This document shows, one piece after another, positions 26,122 through 39,350 of a stretch of 64,000 nucleotides of DNA (position 1 is the first letter of the stretch; every line of letters begins with the position of its first letter). The stretch comes from Parietaria judaica (Eukaryota > Streptophyta > Magnoliopsida > Rosales > Urticaceae), in contig OX940862.1 in NCBI GenBank assembly GCA_954871525.1, positions 12,048,501-12,112,500 of the forward strand. Reading direction: 5' to 3'. Below the pieces are notes generated by a model, which saw nothing but the letters and a program-made list of their open reading frames with translations, searched no databases and was not told the origin of the DNA. Position numbers and translations under genes: made by a program.

Positions 26122-26426
26122 CGTGGCAACGTGGGAGAGGGCGAGAAAATAAGTAGTCCCCGTAAAAAAATTTAAAATAAAATAAAATAACAAAGACGCG
26201 GCAATTTTTTTTATATAAAAAAAGATGACATAGCGTGCCAGGTAGATGTCCGCGTGTCAGTCAACACTGCCACATCATCATTTGACTAACAATCATCCAA
26301 TTAGTTGGATGGAATTTTGTGATTAGAGTGATTAGTGCACATTGGGGACTTTTGCCGTCGTTTTTGATCATTGGCATCATGCCTAAGGAAATTCGAAAAC
26401 ATTGGCCACTTATGCCGCTAATACCC
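25437..26426. mobile_element. Non-autonomous MULE 2
   Basis: A 990-base element with inverted repeats of about 200 bases (25437-25637 and 26226-26426), starting GGGTAATTAGCGGCATAAGT and flanked by the exact 9-bp duplication ATATAAAAC (25428-25436 and 26427-26435). The interior is AT-rich with a (GA)n microsatellite at 26074-26117, and no transposase is present. The right arm contains a minus-strand ORF that is only a product of the terminal repeat. Confidence 0.93.
26074..26117. repeat. (GA)n microsatellite inside MULE 2
   Basis: About 22 GA units, flanked by ACACGTGG-type sequences on both sides. Confidence 0.95.
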
Positions 26427-29422
26427 ATATAAAACACCAAATGAGAACACCACCACTCACTTGAGTAATAAGAGCTGAGACCCTTACACACGTGTGTATA
26501 TATATATACACTGATGCACTATTAGCAGTGCTCTTTTTTTACTAGAAGTTATCCCGTCGATGTCGGTTTTGTCAATCTTTTATTAGAAACTCTTAGAAGG
26601 AAAAAAAAATCCCAATCCTTTATTAGAATTGCTCCACATCTTCATTTTGAGTTGTAAAAATTAAAATTTCAAATACTTTAACAACATTATGTCATGTTAT
26701 TTGTGAGTTGTTTATAATATATAAATTTTGTGAAGAAAAAAAAGTTTGAAACGAGAAATAAAATAGAAGAATAATGCATTATGTAATTTGCTGAAAAATA
26801 TATAAATTTAGACCAATTTAGGCAACATGTTTGCAATTATTTTATGACTCTAAACAAGCTCTCGAATATCCGGTTTACAAGAATAATTTTTTATTTAATT
26901 TTATACACAGATTCTGATTTGGAGTTATAGAATTCGGATTTAAAATAGTTCCATTTTCCCGGCTCTTGCTTTTGAAAAACCGGTTTCAGAACAGAACAAT
27001 GTAGAATTCTAAAATTTTGGATCTTTGTCTAATTGCATTTTTAGTTTCTGCCCAATGAGCCGAACTTTATGACTAATGAGCCCAAAAAGCTTACAATGGC
27101 CCATGAAATAGTTGATATTTACTGAAAACGACGTTAACCCGTACCTTAAAGTATCATAAACGACAATCAAATTAGAGAAGGCAATATTTGATGTTTACTG
27201 AAAACGACAGAACAACGTTACTTTGAGGATCGGAAACGACAACATATTTACAAAGAACAATTTTCTTAATTGGTTAAATACGACATTATCTGTATCCTTT
27301 GATGATTGGAAACGACAACCAATTTGGAAATGTTAATTTTTATATTTATAACATGAATCTGAATAAATGATATGACAATATTCCATGAAACGACCATGAT
27401 TTCGAAAACAACGTAGAAAAGAGTCCAAATGACAAGTTTTTTGTGAACGACAATAATTAGTACCTCGACACAATTCAAAAAGTGACTAAAAAAATATGAA
27501 AGAACTAAATTTTATGATTTAAGAGTGAACATATATACTTTCGGAGATAATTTTTCAGAATGAAAAAATGATTGTTACTGTATCTATACAATAAATAAGC
27601 TTGTTATGTTTACTATTGTTTTCTCTTTGTGCTACATGAAGGCATGTTAATGATGAATGCATGATTTAATATATATTATTTAATATTTAATTACTGCTCT
27701 TTAACATTGTCGGTCTTTTTCTAGCCTATATAAATGAAAAGATTATTAATTAATTCCTTTACTATAATAAAAAATTGAAATTGAAAAGAAGAAGAGCTCT
27801 AAACTTGGTACGCGTGGTGTTGTTTGTAGACCGTGGAGTATTAATTGTGTCATTTGGTCGGCAAAGATTGATAATAATAATAATATTAATATTAATATTA
27901 ATGGATACTACGTACCCTAATGTAATTGACTCATCAATTCATTAGAAAACTTGCTACAGCTTGCTAATTTTTTAGTTTGTGTTGAATGTGATCGAAAAGC
28001 TGACAAACTAATAATATTATAAAGATTAGTGGATATATGTGGTATTAGTACCCATATTTGTATGAAGTATGCTGACAATGGTATCTAAATGTCATAAAAC
28101 ATGTCAAGGTCTAATTTTGTCAATGTCAAATTAAAGTATATTAATCTTGAGACACACACATCTTTTGTCTAATTAAAGTGTTAATTGATGCTTTGAAGTT
28201 TAATTATAGATGTAATGTTTTCCTCGTGTAGCATGCTTTAATGAAACATAAACGAAATTGAACTTCAATATTTCAGCATTAGTTTGTAACCTTTTGATAC
28301 TTTTTTTTCGCTGAAAAAAGTACTAATGTCGCAAATAATAAAAATAAGATTTATTGGGTTATAGGTATGTATGGCTCATGGGAACATAGCCACATGCGTT
28401 ATGTCAATCGCGTAAAATAATGAGCATGATTGATGAAAGGTGTAGGTCAATCCAATTTCAAGGCTTCATATGAAATAATAATTAATTTTTTTGAAATAAG
28501 TTTTATTATTAAAAAAATAATAATAGAGTATTCCTAAGCTTTTCAAATAAACCTTCATTATGTGTCAACAATTCCTAAATCTTGGGAGATCCTTATAAAA
28601 TTATGTTCGGTCATTGAGTCATTCATCTACAATGATTATATCTAAGCTTCATTGTCGAGAATGATCTTCCTTCTTCCTTCCTAATCCTTCCTTATAATTA
28701 TATTAGTTCAATTAAATACTTAAATATGTGTTCCTATTGGTACATAAATATAATTTATTATCTTGGTAGTTTATGGTTTGTCGATATTTACACTAACAAA
28801 TCATAAGTAATAAAAGCTTTTACGATCCAAATTTTTTAAAGCTAAAATTAATATATTATTATATATGTAATAAAATAAAATAAAATGAACGTGGTGGTTC
28901 CAAAATGAGTTTTATGTCCAATCTTTTATTTCTTTTGTATCCAAACAATTGATCAATAGATAAAATAAAAGACGGAAACTCGTGGAGAGAGTAAAACGAG
29001 ACATCTGGCTTCATAAAACACATGCACGAACCTACTCTCTATGCTTCTTCATAAGTATAATTAATAATCAAACATTTAAGTCAAAACCATAAGCGAAAAA
29101 TATGGAACGTAAACAAACATATGTGTGTATATACTATATATATAATTATATGGTACTAGATATAAATTTACATGTCATGAGTTGAGTATTTATATAATAT
29201 TCTAGATATTCGTGGCATATTTTGTAAATAACCCATATTTTATCCAATCTCGTTTTTAACGGCACGAAAATAATATTGAGATTTAATTTCATCTTTATTG
29301 AAATTATAATATGTGCTACAACAAAGACACACACATTTAGTTTATTAAAAATATTAAAATTTAATAATTGATGTCTCTAATTTGACAAACTTTAATGGGA
29401 TTATGGGATATGAAAAAACTTT

Positions 29423-29428
<6 letters not shown>

Positions 29429-29474
<46 letters not shown>
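29429..29474. repeat. (TA)n microsatellite
   Basis: Uninterrupted TA dinucleotides ending at TATAGGGTGC. Confidence 0.95.
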
Positions 29475-29478
<4 letters not shown>

Positions 29479-29664
29479 GCAATTATATAGAGGCGAGTGC
29501 ATGTTCAGGCATTATTTGAAAAATAACGCGTAAAATTAAATTAAGGTTGAGTCATGAGTGTATTATGTAAATGATGTTCTAAAAAACTGTTGCAGAATGA
29601 AACAACGCATTGACATGAAAATCTTGCAGAATTGTCTCTGCTCAGCATCGAGCCTTGAAACTTG

Positions 29665-29717
29665 CATGCATGGATTACGTAGCTTATGGAACAATTTTGA
29701 TCGTAAATCCATGCATG
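29665..29717. repeat. Short inverted repeat (hairpin) with RY motifs
   Basis: The left arm CATGCATGGATTACG (29665-29679) pairs with the right arm CGTAAATCCATGCATG (29702-29717) apart from one bulged A, leaving a loop of about 22 bases. Both arms contain the RY element CATGCATG. No transcript or gene is evident nearby. Confidence 0.6.
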
Positions 29718-30671
29718 AGCTCAGCAAACACATTAACTTATTGTGATTAGGTCATATACAACCGGAACTTCAAAGGAAATAAATAACTATTTATGATTCC
29801 TTTAGTTCAAGATACGTAAAGGTATCACCGAAACATAGACAGGATTAAACACAAATAAATTTTCAATTCACGCGTCACAACTCAGAGATTAATTGTATCT
29901 TATTCTTAACTTCTTATCCTTTTGCCACATCATAAGAGTGAAATTTTTGAAAATAAATTTTTTAAATAAGTTTTTTTTTTTTTTATATTTTTCATAAAAT
30001 TTTAGCTGATTTCAAATGTGCGATTTCGATTTCCCTCTAAATACAAATAGTCTATAAGTATTATTTACGCGAATAAAGTAACAATTTAAGTACATTTTTG
30101 GGTTTTTGTTATAAAAAAATACTGATTAAGCCAATTTAATTTTATAAGTAAAAAAGCTAAACCGATAAGTAGTAAAAATAATATGTAAATTTTCTAATAA
30201 AAAATACTAATTACTAGTAAAATTAATTAAACTTTAAAATATTATTTTTATTGGCATCCTGTCATATAGTATTGTATTTATTTAGAAGTAAAAATAAATT
30301 AATATTTAATGTCTATTTATAAACTTCAAAAATAACTTTGCATCAATATTATTTACGACTTTAAGTAAAACGTGAATCTATGTGGAAAAGTAATAAACAT
30401 CAAAATCAAGTATCAAATCAATTAAAAATAACTAGAAAAATTCGCAAAGTCCAAAAAGTTAATAGTCAGCAAAAATAAAATAAATATTAAAAAGACAACT
30501 TTAATATGATTAAAATATTGAAAGGAGGACAACTTCATCTTCTCCCTCCAACTTATGTTCTGCAAGTTTTCTTTTTTTTCTTCTCTTATTCATCTTCTTC
30601 CCAGGATGATTAAAAAAATACAAAAAATGCATGGACAATACATATGCTATTTTCACATAAAAATAGGGGGG

Positions 30672-30721
30672 GATATAAAACTGTGAAGGGATCGATGATA
30701 TAAAACTGTGAAGGGATCGAC
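30672..30721. repeat. 25-base perfect tandem duplication
   Basis: Two adjacent copies of a 25-base unit starting GATATAAAACTGTGAAGG, differing only in the last base. Confidence 0.9.
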
Positions 30722-33700
30722 CTCTATTAGCTCAGAAAATGAAGAAAGGGCGACAGCCATTCTACTGTTGACTGTTGACCGTAGTTCCGCCCCTGATTAT
30801 CAGATGTGAGTTTCAAGTATCAAAATTTTAATTCAATCCCAATTTTGGTTTCTAAAAAGACGAGATATGACCCGACCCGCTTTCACTCTTTAACTTATGA
30901 TCACAAGTAGCAACTTTCTTTATACATTTCAATAGAAAATTGTATCAAGCTAGATGTAACGTGGCTTAGCATATATAGTCCAAAAATTCACTGTGTATGC
31001 ACATTGGACCAAAGTTTGGCAAGTCCTATACGTTGACCGTTGACCTGTATTGCCCTAGCTAGATACCACCCGTGTGAGGCATTTAATACGACTCATATGT
31101 TGGACACTTTCGAACGTGGACATAAATATTATTTACTATAATTAGACCTTATCTTAACTCTTCAAATGGTTCATCTGCCGACGAATTTCCTTATCTTATT
31201 ATGAGTTGTGATTTTCCTACCAAATTGCAAATCTAAGTCACAATATTACATCTTCAATTGGGATATGAATAATAGAGTGTGTGATAATATGACATTTTGA
31301 GGTCATGTCTCTTTGGATAGTAGGCAACATCACATAATTAGAAAGCAAAATACATTTTGAAAAGAAAAAGAAAGAAAGATCAAGGGTACACTTTTTGGAA
31401 TAAACTACTACTTGTAGTTTATAATTTATATTAGTATATCTCCTTAATTATTATTGGGCCGGCCTAATTATTTTCGAGTTTTTGAGTGAAATTTCAACTG
31501 AGGATGTTGATTTTTTTTAAACAATAATATATTTTTCCGACTAAATAACATTTTTAGCACTTGCATAAGGCCAAGCATGTGTCTCGTTCTTTCTCTATTT
31601 CCTCAAAAAAGAAAGAAAAAAACTATAAAGAACTTCTGATTTAGCGATTAAAAGTCAAGAACTGAATTCGGTAATCAATTGTAATTGAGCTAATTTTAAG
31701 TTAACTGTATAATTTCGGTCCAAAATTTTGTTCCAGAATCATGCAATATATAGAAATTAATTCAGACTCAAATTACATTAAAAATCATCCAAGCACACAT
31801 TTTGAATACCATTGACAGCATATGATCCAAATAAATATTGTGGATCGATAGAAATTCATCTTTTTGTGCAACCTCAGAAATATGATTAATATTAAGTGAT
31901 TCAATTTGTAGGTATGACAAGGAATAAAATCAACTATATATATGTGTGTGTGTATATATATATATATATTATAACAATTATTAATTTGAGAAAAATCTTA
32001 ACCCTGGACCCATATTGTGTGGAGGATCTATTTTGCACATGGCATTACCACATGCTTCAAATAATTATTCCATCACTACACAATATGGCTTGATTATAGC
32101 CTTAAATTAAACAAAATTATCACTAATCATTAAATTATTAGTTTTAAATAATCAATTTATTATTGTAAGCTCAAACATAATGTTGTGATATTCTTCGTAT
32201 CGTAGTTACAGCTTGTCGCCAGATCTGCTTAATATATCAGAGTTACGACACAAAATCCATTAAATTACTTAACACATATATATTAATTACTCTAATAGTT
32301 TGTTTGTTAATAAATCATATTTTATTAAAAGTTGAAAAGACAGGTCTGGTACAAGCTTGTCGAACGTTTCTAAACTTAAAATTATTTTAATTAAATATTG
32401 ATGAACAATGCATAAATGACTCAGTATTAATATTTTAAAAAATCAGTCTTTTTAAATTAATAAATAACTTAATACGTATACCTTATTTTTACCTCACAAA
32501 TGAGTGTTCAAACTTCAAATCCAATGTTATTTCAAATTTTTAATGTTTGTTCTGAAATAATATTTTTCAGCTATAAAAACTTTTCTATTTTTTAATTATA
32601 ACAAAATGGGTAAAAAGGTCCATATATACGTCGGTTGTGTAGAAAAATTAATTTCCAGTTTTTTTTTATCTTTTTTTTTTTAATTTGCATATTTCATTTT
32701 TGGTAATCTCAATATGCATCTAAAGAATTCGTCTGTTTTGTCGTTCTATTTTTTTTCCTTAATAGATTAATATTCTGTTCAAGCATTGAAGGAGTTTGGT
32801 TGATGTACATTATTTATTTTGCATTAAATGAGTATTATATATTTTTTTCTTTGAATCTCAAGTAGTAGTATTATTTATCTTGCTCTTTCTCGAGATTATA
32901 GCCAGTACTGGATAATGTCTTTGTTTTATATTCTATCAGTATATTCGTATAATGACATGTTTGGTTACAACCTAGTAACTTTAATATTATTCAGGTTCAG
33001 GATATGTAATAGGGTGATAAATGTTTTCGGCGTGTAGTAATTCTCTATAAGAATTTACTTGTCGGTGCAATTTTTAACTTATAGTGGTGATAAATGTATA
33101 AAAAGTAACGCATGATAAACTTGTCGGCGCGTAGTAACTTTCTATATAAACTTAGTTTTCGTTTCAATTATTCTACATATATATATATATATTATTGCAT
33201 CACGACATATATTCAGATTATATATATATACACACTATACATATTGATTATATGTAAACAACTACATTTATACTTGGGAATGTCGAGTCAATGAACATGA
33301 TAATTACACTATTTATTGTCATTACATGATGTTTAATCAATAATCATTTGTTAGAGAATCATTATACGATTATTCAATATAGTAATAATCACCTTAAATC
33401 TCAACTTAATGATTTTGTTCCATATGTCCTGACCTGGCACAATATTCTTTGGTATTTATACTACAATAATTAATAATAATTATATGTATGAAAACATTCT
33501 GCTTGATTATAATTAACTAAGTATCTCCATAGAATACATTAACCTAATTAGCAAAAGTGTCACGATAATTAGGTTACGCGCGAGTTGACATGTCATGTCA
33601 TGACAGTATCAATTATTTCAATAAATAATTAGATTGAAAAATTATTGTGATGTATCATGCATGAATAGATAATAATTAAGTCGATCACGTCTCGAAGATA

Positions 33701-33817
33701 TGATATTGCTTTCACAGTCTGGAATGCAAAATATCATGTTGCATAATAACATGAATTTTATGATATTTGTCCTGATATGATTCATTTTCCACAATACTTA
33801 TCAATTTTGCCCCACCA

Positions 33818-33822
<5 letters not shown>

Positions 33823-33857
<35 letters not shown>
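33823..33857. repeat. (TA)n microsatellite
   Basis: Alternating TA run of about 35 bases. Confidence 0.9.
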
Positions 33858-33860
<3 letters not shown>

Positions 33861-33985
33861 GCTCGGTGTTGTTATATAGTGCATATGAATCCAAAAAAGA
33901 GAAAAATAATTATAGACTTTTTGTACACATATATTTATTAATCTTAAAGCAATATACTTAGACCACTCATTTAGATCGCTCTTGT

Positions 33986-34310
33986 CAGAAGCTCTTGCGA
34001 CATTTGGCAATCATCAAGTTACTCAAATCATGCATTGTATGGGCAAGGGGATGCGTTAATGTGAAATGTTCCAAAATTTTCACGTAAGAGACTTCACATT
34101 AGTGTGAGATCGTATATATATATATTTGTATGATAGTCATGTTCTTTGTGAGATCTTACACTCATTTCAGAAGCTCTCGTGACATCCGGCATTCATCAAA
34201 TTATCCAATCATGCATTACATGGGAAAAGGGATATGCTAATGTGGGGCGTTCCCAAAATTGTCACGTATGAGCCTTCACATTAGTATGAGCTTGTATATA
34301 TGTATGATAC
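33986..34310. repeat. Diverged tandem duplication, unit about 150 bases
   Basis: Copy A (33986-34136) and copy B (34168-34310) share CAGAAGCTCT.GYGACAT, ATCATGCATT, a TTCACATTAGT block and a GTATATATGTATGATA end in the same order and orientation, with scattered substitutions and small indels. No ORF is conserved between copies. Confidence 0.85.
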
Positions 34311-35391
34311 TGTGTGATTGAAGAGGTTTAAGAGAACTTATTAGTACCTTATCTTATATTATTATACCAACCAGATGCTTTTCTTTTTTCTTTGATAGCT
34401 CAATCCAAAGTTAAGCATGGTCCTTGAGCAATATTACTGATTGATGAGATCACGGGAAATTTTTAGGAAGTAAGCAAATGAGGGGTAAAACACTATGAAA
34501 AAGACTCTTGTTGGCACTTGAGGATATTATAATTAAATCGATAAAATACCCAAAGTGTCACAATTCCTTTTCCCGGCAAGTGTTGGATTTTTTGTCAACT
34601 TTTTATGATAATATTTTCATGTTAGAGCTTTTGACCCCAGTCCAATCCTTTAGATTGAAATAGTTTTGTAATTTCCGGGCGAATCTAATTATTATTATTG
34701 ATATTTGTAATCTCTCATCAATTGTAAATACTCCTAGGTCCGTGAATTTCTTCCCAACCTTGTTAATTATTAGAATAGAAAAGACATTTTTTGTTTATAT
34801 ATTGTATGAAATTATGATGATATTGATGGGCTCGTTTACAAAATAACTAGACATTTATCCTGATTAGTGGCTAAATTAGGGACTTAAATTGGAGATGCGG
34901 GGACAAAAATTCAGGTAGTGGGTAGTGACACCTACAAAAAAAGTATATATATATATATAGGGTAAATTGTTGCATTCCGAGGAATATAATTATAAAGTAC
35001 ATTATTAATTAACATTATTAATTAATCCCTCTGATATATAGTCGCTAGCTAGCAAATTATTAATTATATATACTATCATGTCCCACTTGATTATGATATG
35101 TGCATGATCTAAGGGTAATTAAATAACTAAACTGTTTATGCGATTCAAATCTCACTAAAGATCCTTCAATTTGTTTATGCTGATGGCTCACTGACAAAAT
35201 GTGTGGGCTATTTATATGTCAATCTTTTGTTGTCAATTGTCAGTTGTAAATAGTAATTTTTTTCCTACGAAAATAAAGATGCTATTTAACATTTGGATAA
35301 TGATTGATTATCACTAACTTACTTTGATAAAGCTTATGAAAGAAGGGTACGGGGCAAGTCGCCGAGTGTTGCCGAGGCCGAGAGGCGTATG

Positions 35392-35396
<5 letters not shown>

Positions 35397-35440
<44 letters not shown>
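35397..35440. repeat. (TA)n microsatellite
   Basis: About 22 TA units. Confidence 0.95.
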
Positions 35441-35443
<3 letters not shown>

Positions 35444-37365
35444 CGATTTTATTTTTGTGCAATATAAGTTTTTGTTTTGTTTGTGAGTACTGAGTACTTA
35501 TATTTTGAGTAATGTTGCGTTTTTAAGTACTCGATTTCCTAGCATAGACAAGACCGAATAATTAAGAATGGCTCAAAGCAATTTATGACCAGTGACGAAA
35601 TTTGAAATTGTTTTAAAAAATAGTTTCACGACAACTATTAGTTGTAATTTGACTTAACTATAAACGAATAAAAAATCATCTTCCAACTAAATTAAACTTA
35701 AACTTTCTCAAATTAAGAATTAAATTTACGGTACAACAAACACTCTTTAGCACACAAAGTCTGGTCACGGTAGCTCCCTTCACGAGATCGGAATCCCGGG
35801 CTCCGACCACTTACATACTACAGTTGAATCAAATAATTATATATATCTGTATAACTCGTGGCTGGCTGAAATTTCATTTCAAAATGTGAGTCCATGATCT
35901 CAGGGCCATACTTTTATTTTTATTTTATTTATGAAAAATATCAATTAAGAGAAAGAGAAAGAAGGTCCACAACTATAAATGCGTAGGACAGCTTTTTCTT
36001 ACATAATTGTTACTTATTATTATTATTATCAATAATTCAGGTACATATTCTCAATTTATACATGTGTTTTTATGTAATTACGTGATCAGTTTTCTACGTA
36101 ATTACATGCATGTGATATATTTTTGGCTAACTTAAATAATGCAAAAACGACACTTTTAGCTTTACACTTCTTAAATTTAATATTTTTGCGTCTCATTCTT
36201 TGTTGGTCGAACCTTATTAAAACATGCAAATGGATTAAAAGTTTTAGCATATGCTCTACTCTAACATTATGTAATCATGAGGTACTAAAATAAACATTTT
36301 TATAATGATTGCTATGTTATTATCTCTTTGGTAATTCCGTTCATACACTTCTTTAATTGGCAATTTTCTCTCGTTTTTAACCTCAATTGAATTATTCAAA
36401 TTTTGAAGAGTTAATTTAATAAGTAGTGAAGCTACAAACAAGGTTAATTTGAACAAATTAGTTAAAACATTTTAGGAAGAAAAGAAAAAAAGCACATGAA
36501 GGCACGCCACACGTGTGCCTACCACGAATTTACTTTTACATTGCTCGTGTGACGTGTCGTGGCCTTTATTTATGTTGAGATAATAACATAAAAATACTAA
36601 ATTTATAAAATCAAATATATATAAAAAGTACAAAACGATGCTAATATTTTATATCCATGTTCAAATAATGTTTATTATAAGAAGAATAAGTATACTTTCG
36701 TAATTTTTTTTTAAATATCTCTGTTAAGTTAGAGACCCATGTGTTTATACTTTATAGTTTATACTAAATTAGAGTTAGAGACATAAAACGAAAAATTAAA
36801 ATTCAATATAATTTTACTGCCTTTTAAATACTAACGTTGTTGAAAAGGAGATTGAGAATATACCAGTACTATTAGTTTACACTTTACAAATTTATGTGAC
36901 CAATAAGCCACACTTAATATAATATATTTTTATAGATAATGCATGTATATATATATAAATTTATTGTTTTTGGTTGATGTAGACAGAGACGTTATCATTC
37001 AGAGAATGTGGCATTAATTTGAACATTTCAATAAATAAATAAAAAACTTGGAAAATAATAATCAGATTCATAACGACCGACGTCTTACATTATTTCTTTC
37101 AAGAGATATATATTGGGACCAAACTTCAGAGCAGCCTTTTGAACCAATCACATCGCTTCATTAATCCGAACGTTAATCATGATTAGTAACTCATAATTAC
37201 ACCGAGTGTTACAAAGATAAGATTTTTCACAAATTTCAGAACCACTTACGTGGCAAGAAGCGCGAATCTTCAACGAAGCTAGCTTCATGACACCTTAGGG
37301 ACAGAATCGTCATTACACCCCGTCGCTAACTGTAATACTGTATTATTATATTATCATGTCGTGTG

Positions 37366-37375
37366 TATATATATA
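37366..37375 (+). promoter_or_regulatory. Candidate TATA box of the DRT100-like gene
   Basis: TATATATATA followed by GCATCGCGG, 132 bases upstream of the ATG at 37507. A start site near 37400 would give a 5' UTR of about 100 bases. Placement is inferred from spacing only. Confidence 0.55.
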
Positions 37376-37506
37376 GCATCGCGGTCTCTCTCTTTTCCAC
37401 ACTACACTCCCCAATACACTGACATATCTCGAAAGCCTACAATAATATATCACTGTATCATCATCATCACCTTCACGAGCTCGTTCGTTGCTTCTTCTCT
37501 GCAACA

Positions 37507-38616
37507 ATGGCGGAACGGCTTGGCGTTCACGTGGCCCTGTTTGTTGCCGTGCTGGCGGTGGCGCTCAGAGGCGGCGACGCGTGTCCAGTGTCGGACCTGA
37601 AAGCGTTGACTCTCTTCAGGTCGAAGCTGAGAGAGCCTTACCTGGGCATTTTCAACACGTGGAAAGGCACGGACTGCTGCAATGGCTGGTACGGGATCAG
37701 CTGCGACCCGGAAACCCGTCGGGTCGCCGATATCAACCTCCGGGGCGAGTCCGAGGACCCGATCTTCGAGAAGGCCAAACGGACCGGGTACATGACGGGC
37801 ACGATCTCACCGGCGATCTGCCAGCTCGAGCGGTTGTCTTCGATCATCATCGCCGACTGGAAGGGAATCTCCGGCGAGATTCCCAAGTGCATCACCTCCC
37901 TCCCGTTCCTCCGGATCCTCGACCTCGTCGGGAACAAACTCTCCGGCGAGATTCCGGCGGATATCGGGCGGTTGAAGAGGATCACGGTGCTCAACGTCGC
38001 CGATAATATGATCTCGGGGAAGATTCCGGCGTCGATATCGAATCTCGCCACGCTGATGCACCTCGACCTCCGCAACAACCAACTCTCCGGTGGGATCCCC
38101 GCGGACATCGGCCGCCTCGGGATGCTCAGCCGTGCTTTGCTGAGCCGGAACAAGCTCACCGGCCCGATCCCGCCCTCGATCGCGAAGATCTACCGGCTCG
38201 CCGACCTGGATTTGTCGCTGAACCGCCTCTCGGGCGCGATCCCGGAAGCTCTCGGGAAAATGGCGGTTCTCGGAACATTGAACCTTGACGGGAATTTGAT
38301 GTCCGGGCAGATTCCGGCGAGTTTGTTGACCTCGGCAATCGGGAATCTGAATTTGAGCCGGAACTACTTGTCGGGTCGGATCCCCAACGTGTTCGGGTCG
38401 GGTTCTTACTTCATGGTGTTGGATCTGTCGTACAACAGGCTAACGGGTCCGATTCCGAAGTCGGTGTCGTCGGCGGCGTTTATCGGACACATGGATTTGA
38501 GCCACAACCACTTGTGCGGTCCAATTCCGGCGGGTTCCCCGTTCGACCACCTCGCAGCTTCGGAGTTTAGTTACAACGATTGCCTCTGCGGGAAGCCTCT
38601 GAGCAAAAAGTGTTAA
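37507..38616 (+). CDS. DRT100: DRT100-like secreted leucine-rich-repeat protein
   Basis: Intronless, 369 residues; the start context AACAATGGC is good for a plant. Residues 1-25 form a signal peptide ending before CPVSD. An LRR N-terminal cap contains the paired cysteines TDCCNGW and SCDP. About ten plant-type extracellular repeats with the GxIP spacing follow (for example LDLVGNKLSGEIPADIG and LDLSYNRLTGPIPKS), then a C-terminal cap CLCGKPLSKKC. Length and repeat order match the Arabidopsis DRT100 family (about 370 residues). That gene was isolated by partial complementation of bacterial recA mutants, but the sequence is that of an apoplastic LRR protein, so I infer a cell-wall or extracellular recognition role. 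There is no transmembrane or kinase domain. The gene is strongly GC-biased against its AT-rich flanks. The symbol reflects the family; several paralogues usually exist. Confidence 0.93.
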   Translation: MAERLGVHVALFVAVLAVALRGGDACPVSDLKALTLFRSKLREPYLGIFNTWKGTDCCNGWYGISCDPETRRVADINLRGESEDPIFEKAKRTGYMTGTISPAICQLERLSSIIIADWKGISGEIPKCITSLPFLRILDLVGNKLSGEIPADIGRLKRITVLNVADNMISGKIPASISNLATLMHLDLRNNQLSGGIPADIGRLGMLSRALLSRNKLTGPIPPSIAKIYRLADLDLSLNRLSGAIPEALGKMAVLGTLNLDGNLMSGQIPASLLTSAIGNLNLSRNYLSGRIPNVFGSGSYFMVLDLSYNRLTGPIPKSVSSAAFIGHMDLSHNHLCGPIPAGSPFDHLAASEFSYNDCLCGKPLSKKC

Positions 38617-38893
38617 TTACAATTAGAGTGTGTTTTATATATCTTTAATCTTTATTAATTAGTGAGTAATTATTTATGCTGTTCATCATCGGAAACTAAG
38701 CTGTGCTTATTACTTATTTCTTCTACTGCAAGTGTAACAAAGAATTATTTATATATTTTTTAAGTGATAATAACAGTAAAAACTGTATTCAAGTTAGCGA
38801 GTATTTATTTTCAGTTAAATAGTAACACCGTCCAATTTATAATCTATAATTATTAGATCCTCTTCTTTTGATAAATTGTAGTTATTTATGTAT

Positions 38894-39341
38894 GGGATAA
38901 TAGCGGCATAAGTCCTCAACCTTTACTCAACTGGGGCGGCATAGCCCCAACCCCATTTAATAGCAGTATAAGTACCAAAAGATGATTTCTGTCCATATTT
39001 GACTAACGGAAGTAGTCAACGTTTGCGTGGTCAGCTTCTCCTCAACATAGACGCCACGTAATCCGACATGTCACCATACACGTCATCCTCGCGTCATCAA
39101 ATATAATGCAATCGCCATTAATTTTGCATTAAATTTGATGACGCGAGGATGACATGTATGGTGACATGTCGGATTACGTGGCGTCCACGTTGACGAGAAG
39201 CTGACCACGCAAACGTTGACTACTTCCGTTAGTCAAATATGGACGGAAATCATCTTTTGGTACTTATACTGCTATTGAATGAGGTTGGGGCTATGCCGCC
39301 CCAGCTGAGTAAAGGTTGAGGACTTATGCCGCTATTATCCC
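38894..39341. mobile_element. Non-autonomous MULE 3, near-complete palindrome
   Basis: A 448-base element made almost entirely of two inverted arms meeting near 39120. It starts GGGATAATAGCGGCATAAGT and ends in the complement, flanked by the exact 9-bp duplication TTTATGTAT (38885-38893 and 39342-39350). No coding capacity. It lies about 280 bases past the DRT100-like stop codon, so it may fall in or near that gene's 3' UTR. Confidence 0.95.
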
Positions 39342-39350
39342 TTTATGTAT

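Larger units (their letters stand above)
26436..37365. other. Gene-free AT-rich region, right part of a 20-kb gap
   Basis: About 10.9 kb with no supported gene. Notable contents are a cluster of GAAAACGAC/GGAAACGACA motifs at 27120-27460, (TA)n tracts at 29429-29474, 33823-33857 and 35397-35440, a hairpin at 29665-29717, a 25-base tandem duplication at 30672-30721 and a 150-base tandem duplication at 33986-34310. The last few hundred bases form the promoter of the DRT100-like gene. No tRNA-like B-box or known miRNA mature sequence was recognised. Confidence 0.6.

Noticed and set aside
26261..26491. 76-codon minus-strand ORF
   Set aside because: It is the right terminal repeat of MULE 2 read in frame.
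35760..35820. Possible tRNA-like segment with GGAATCCCGGGCTCC
   Set aside because: No cloverleaf arms or correct A and B boxes could be formed.
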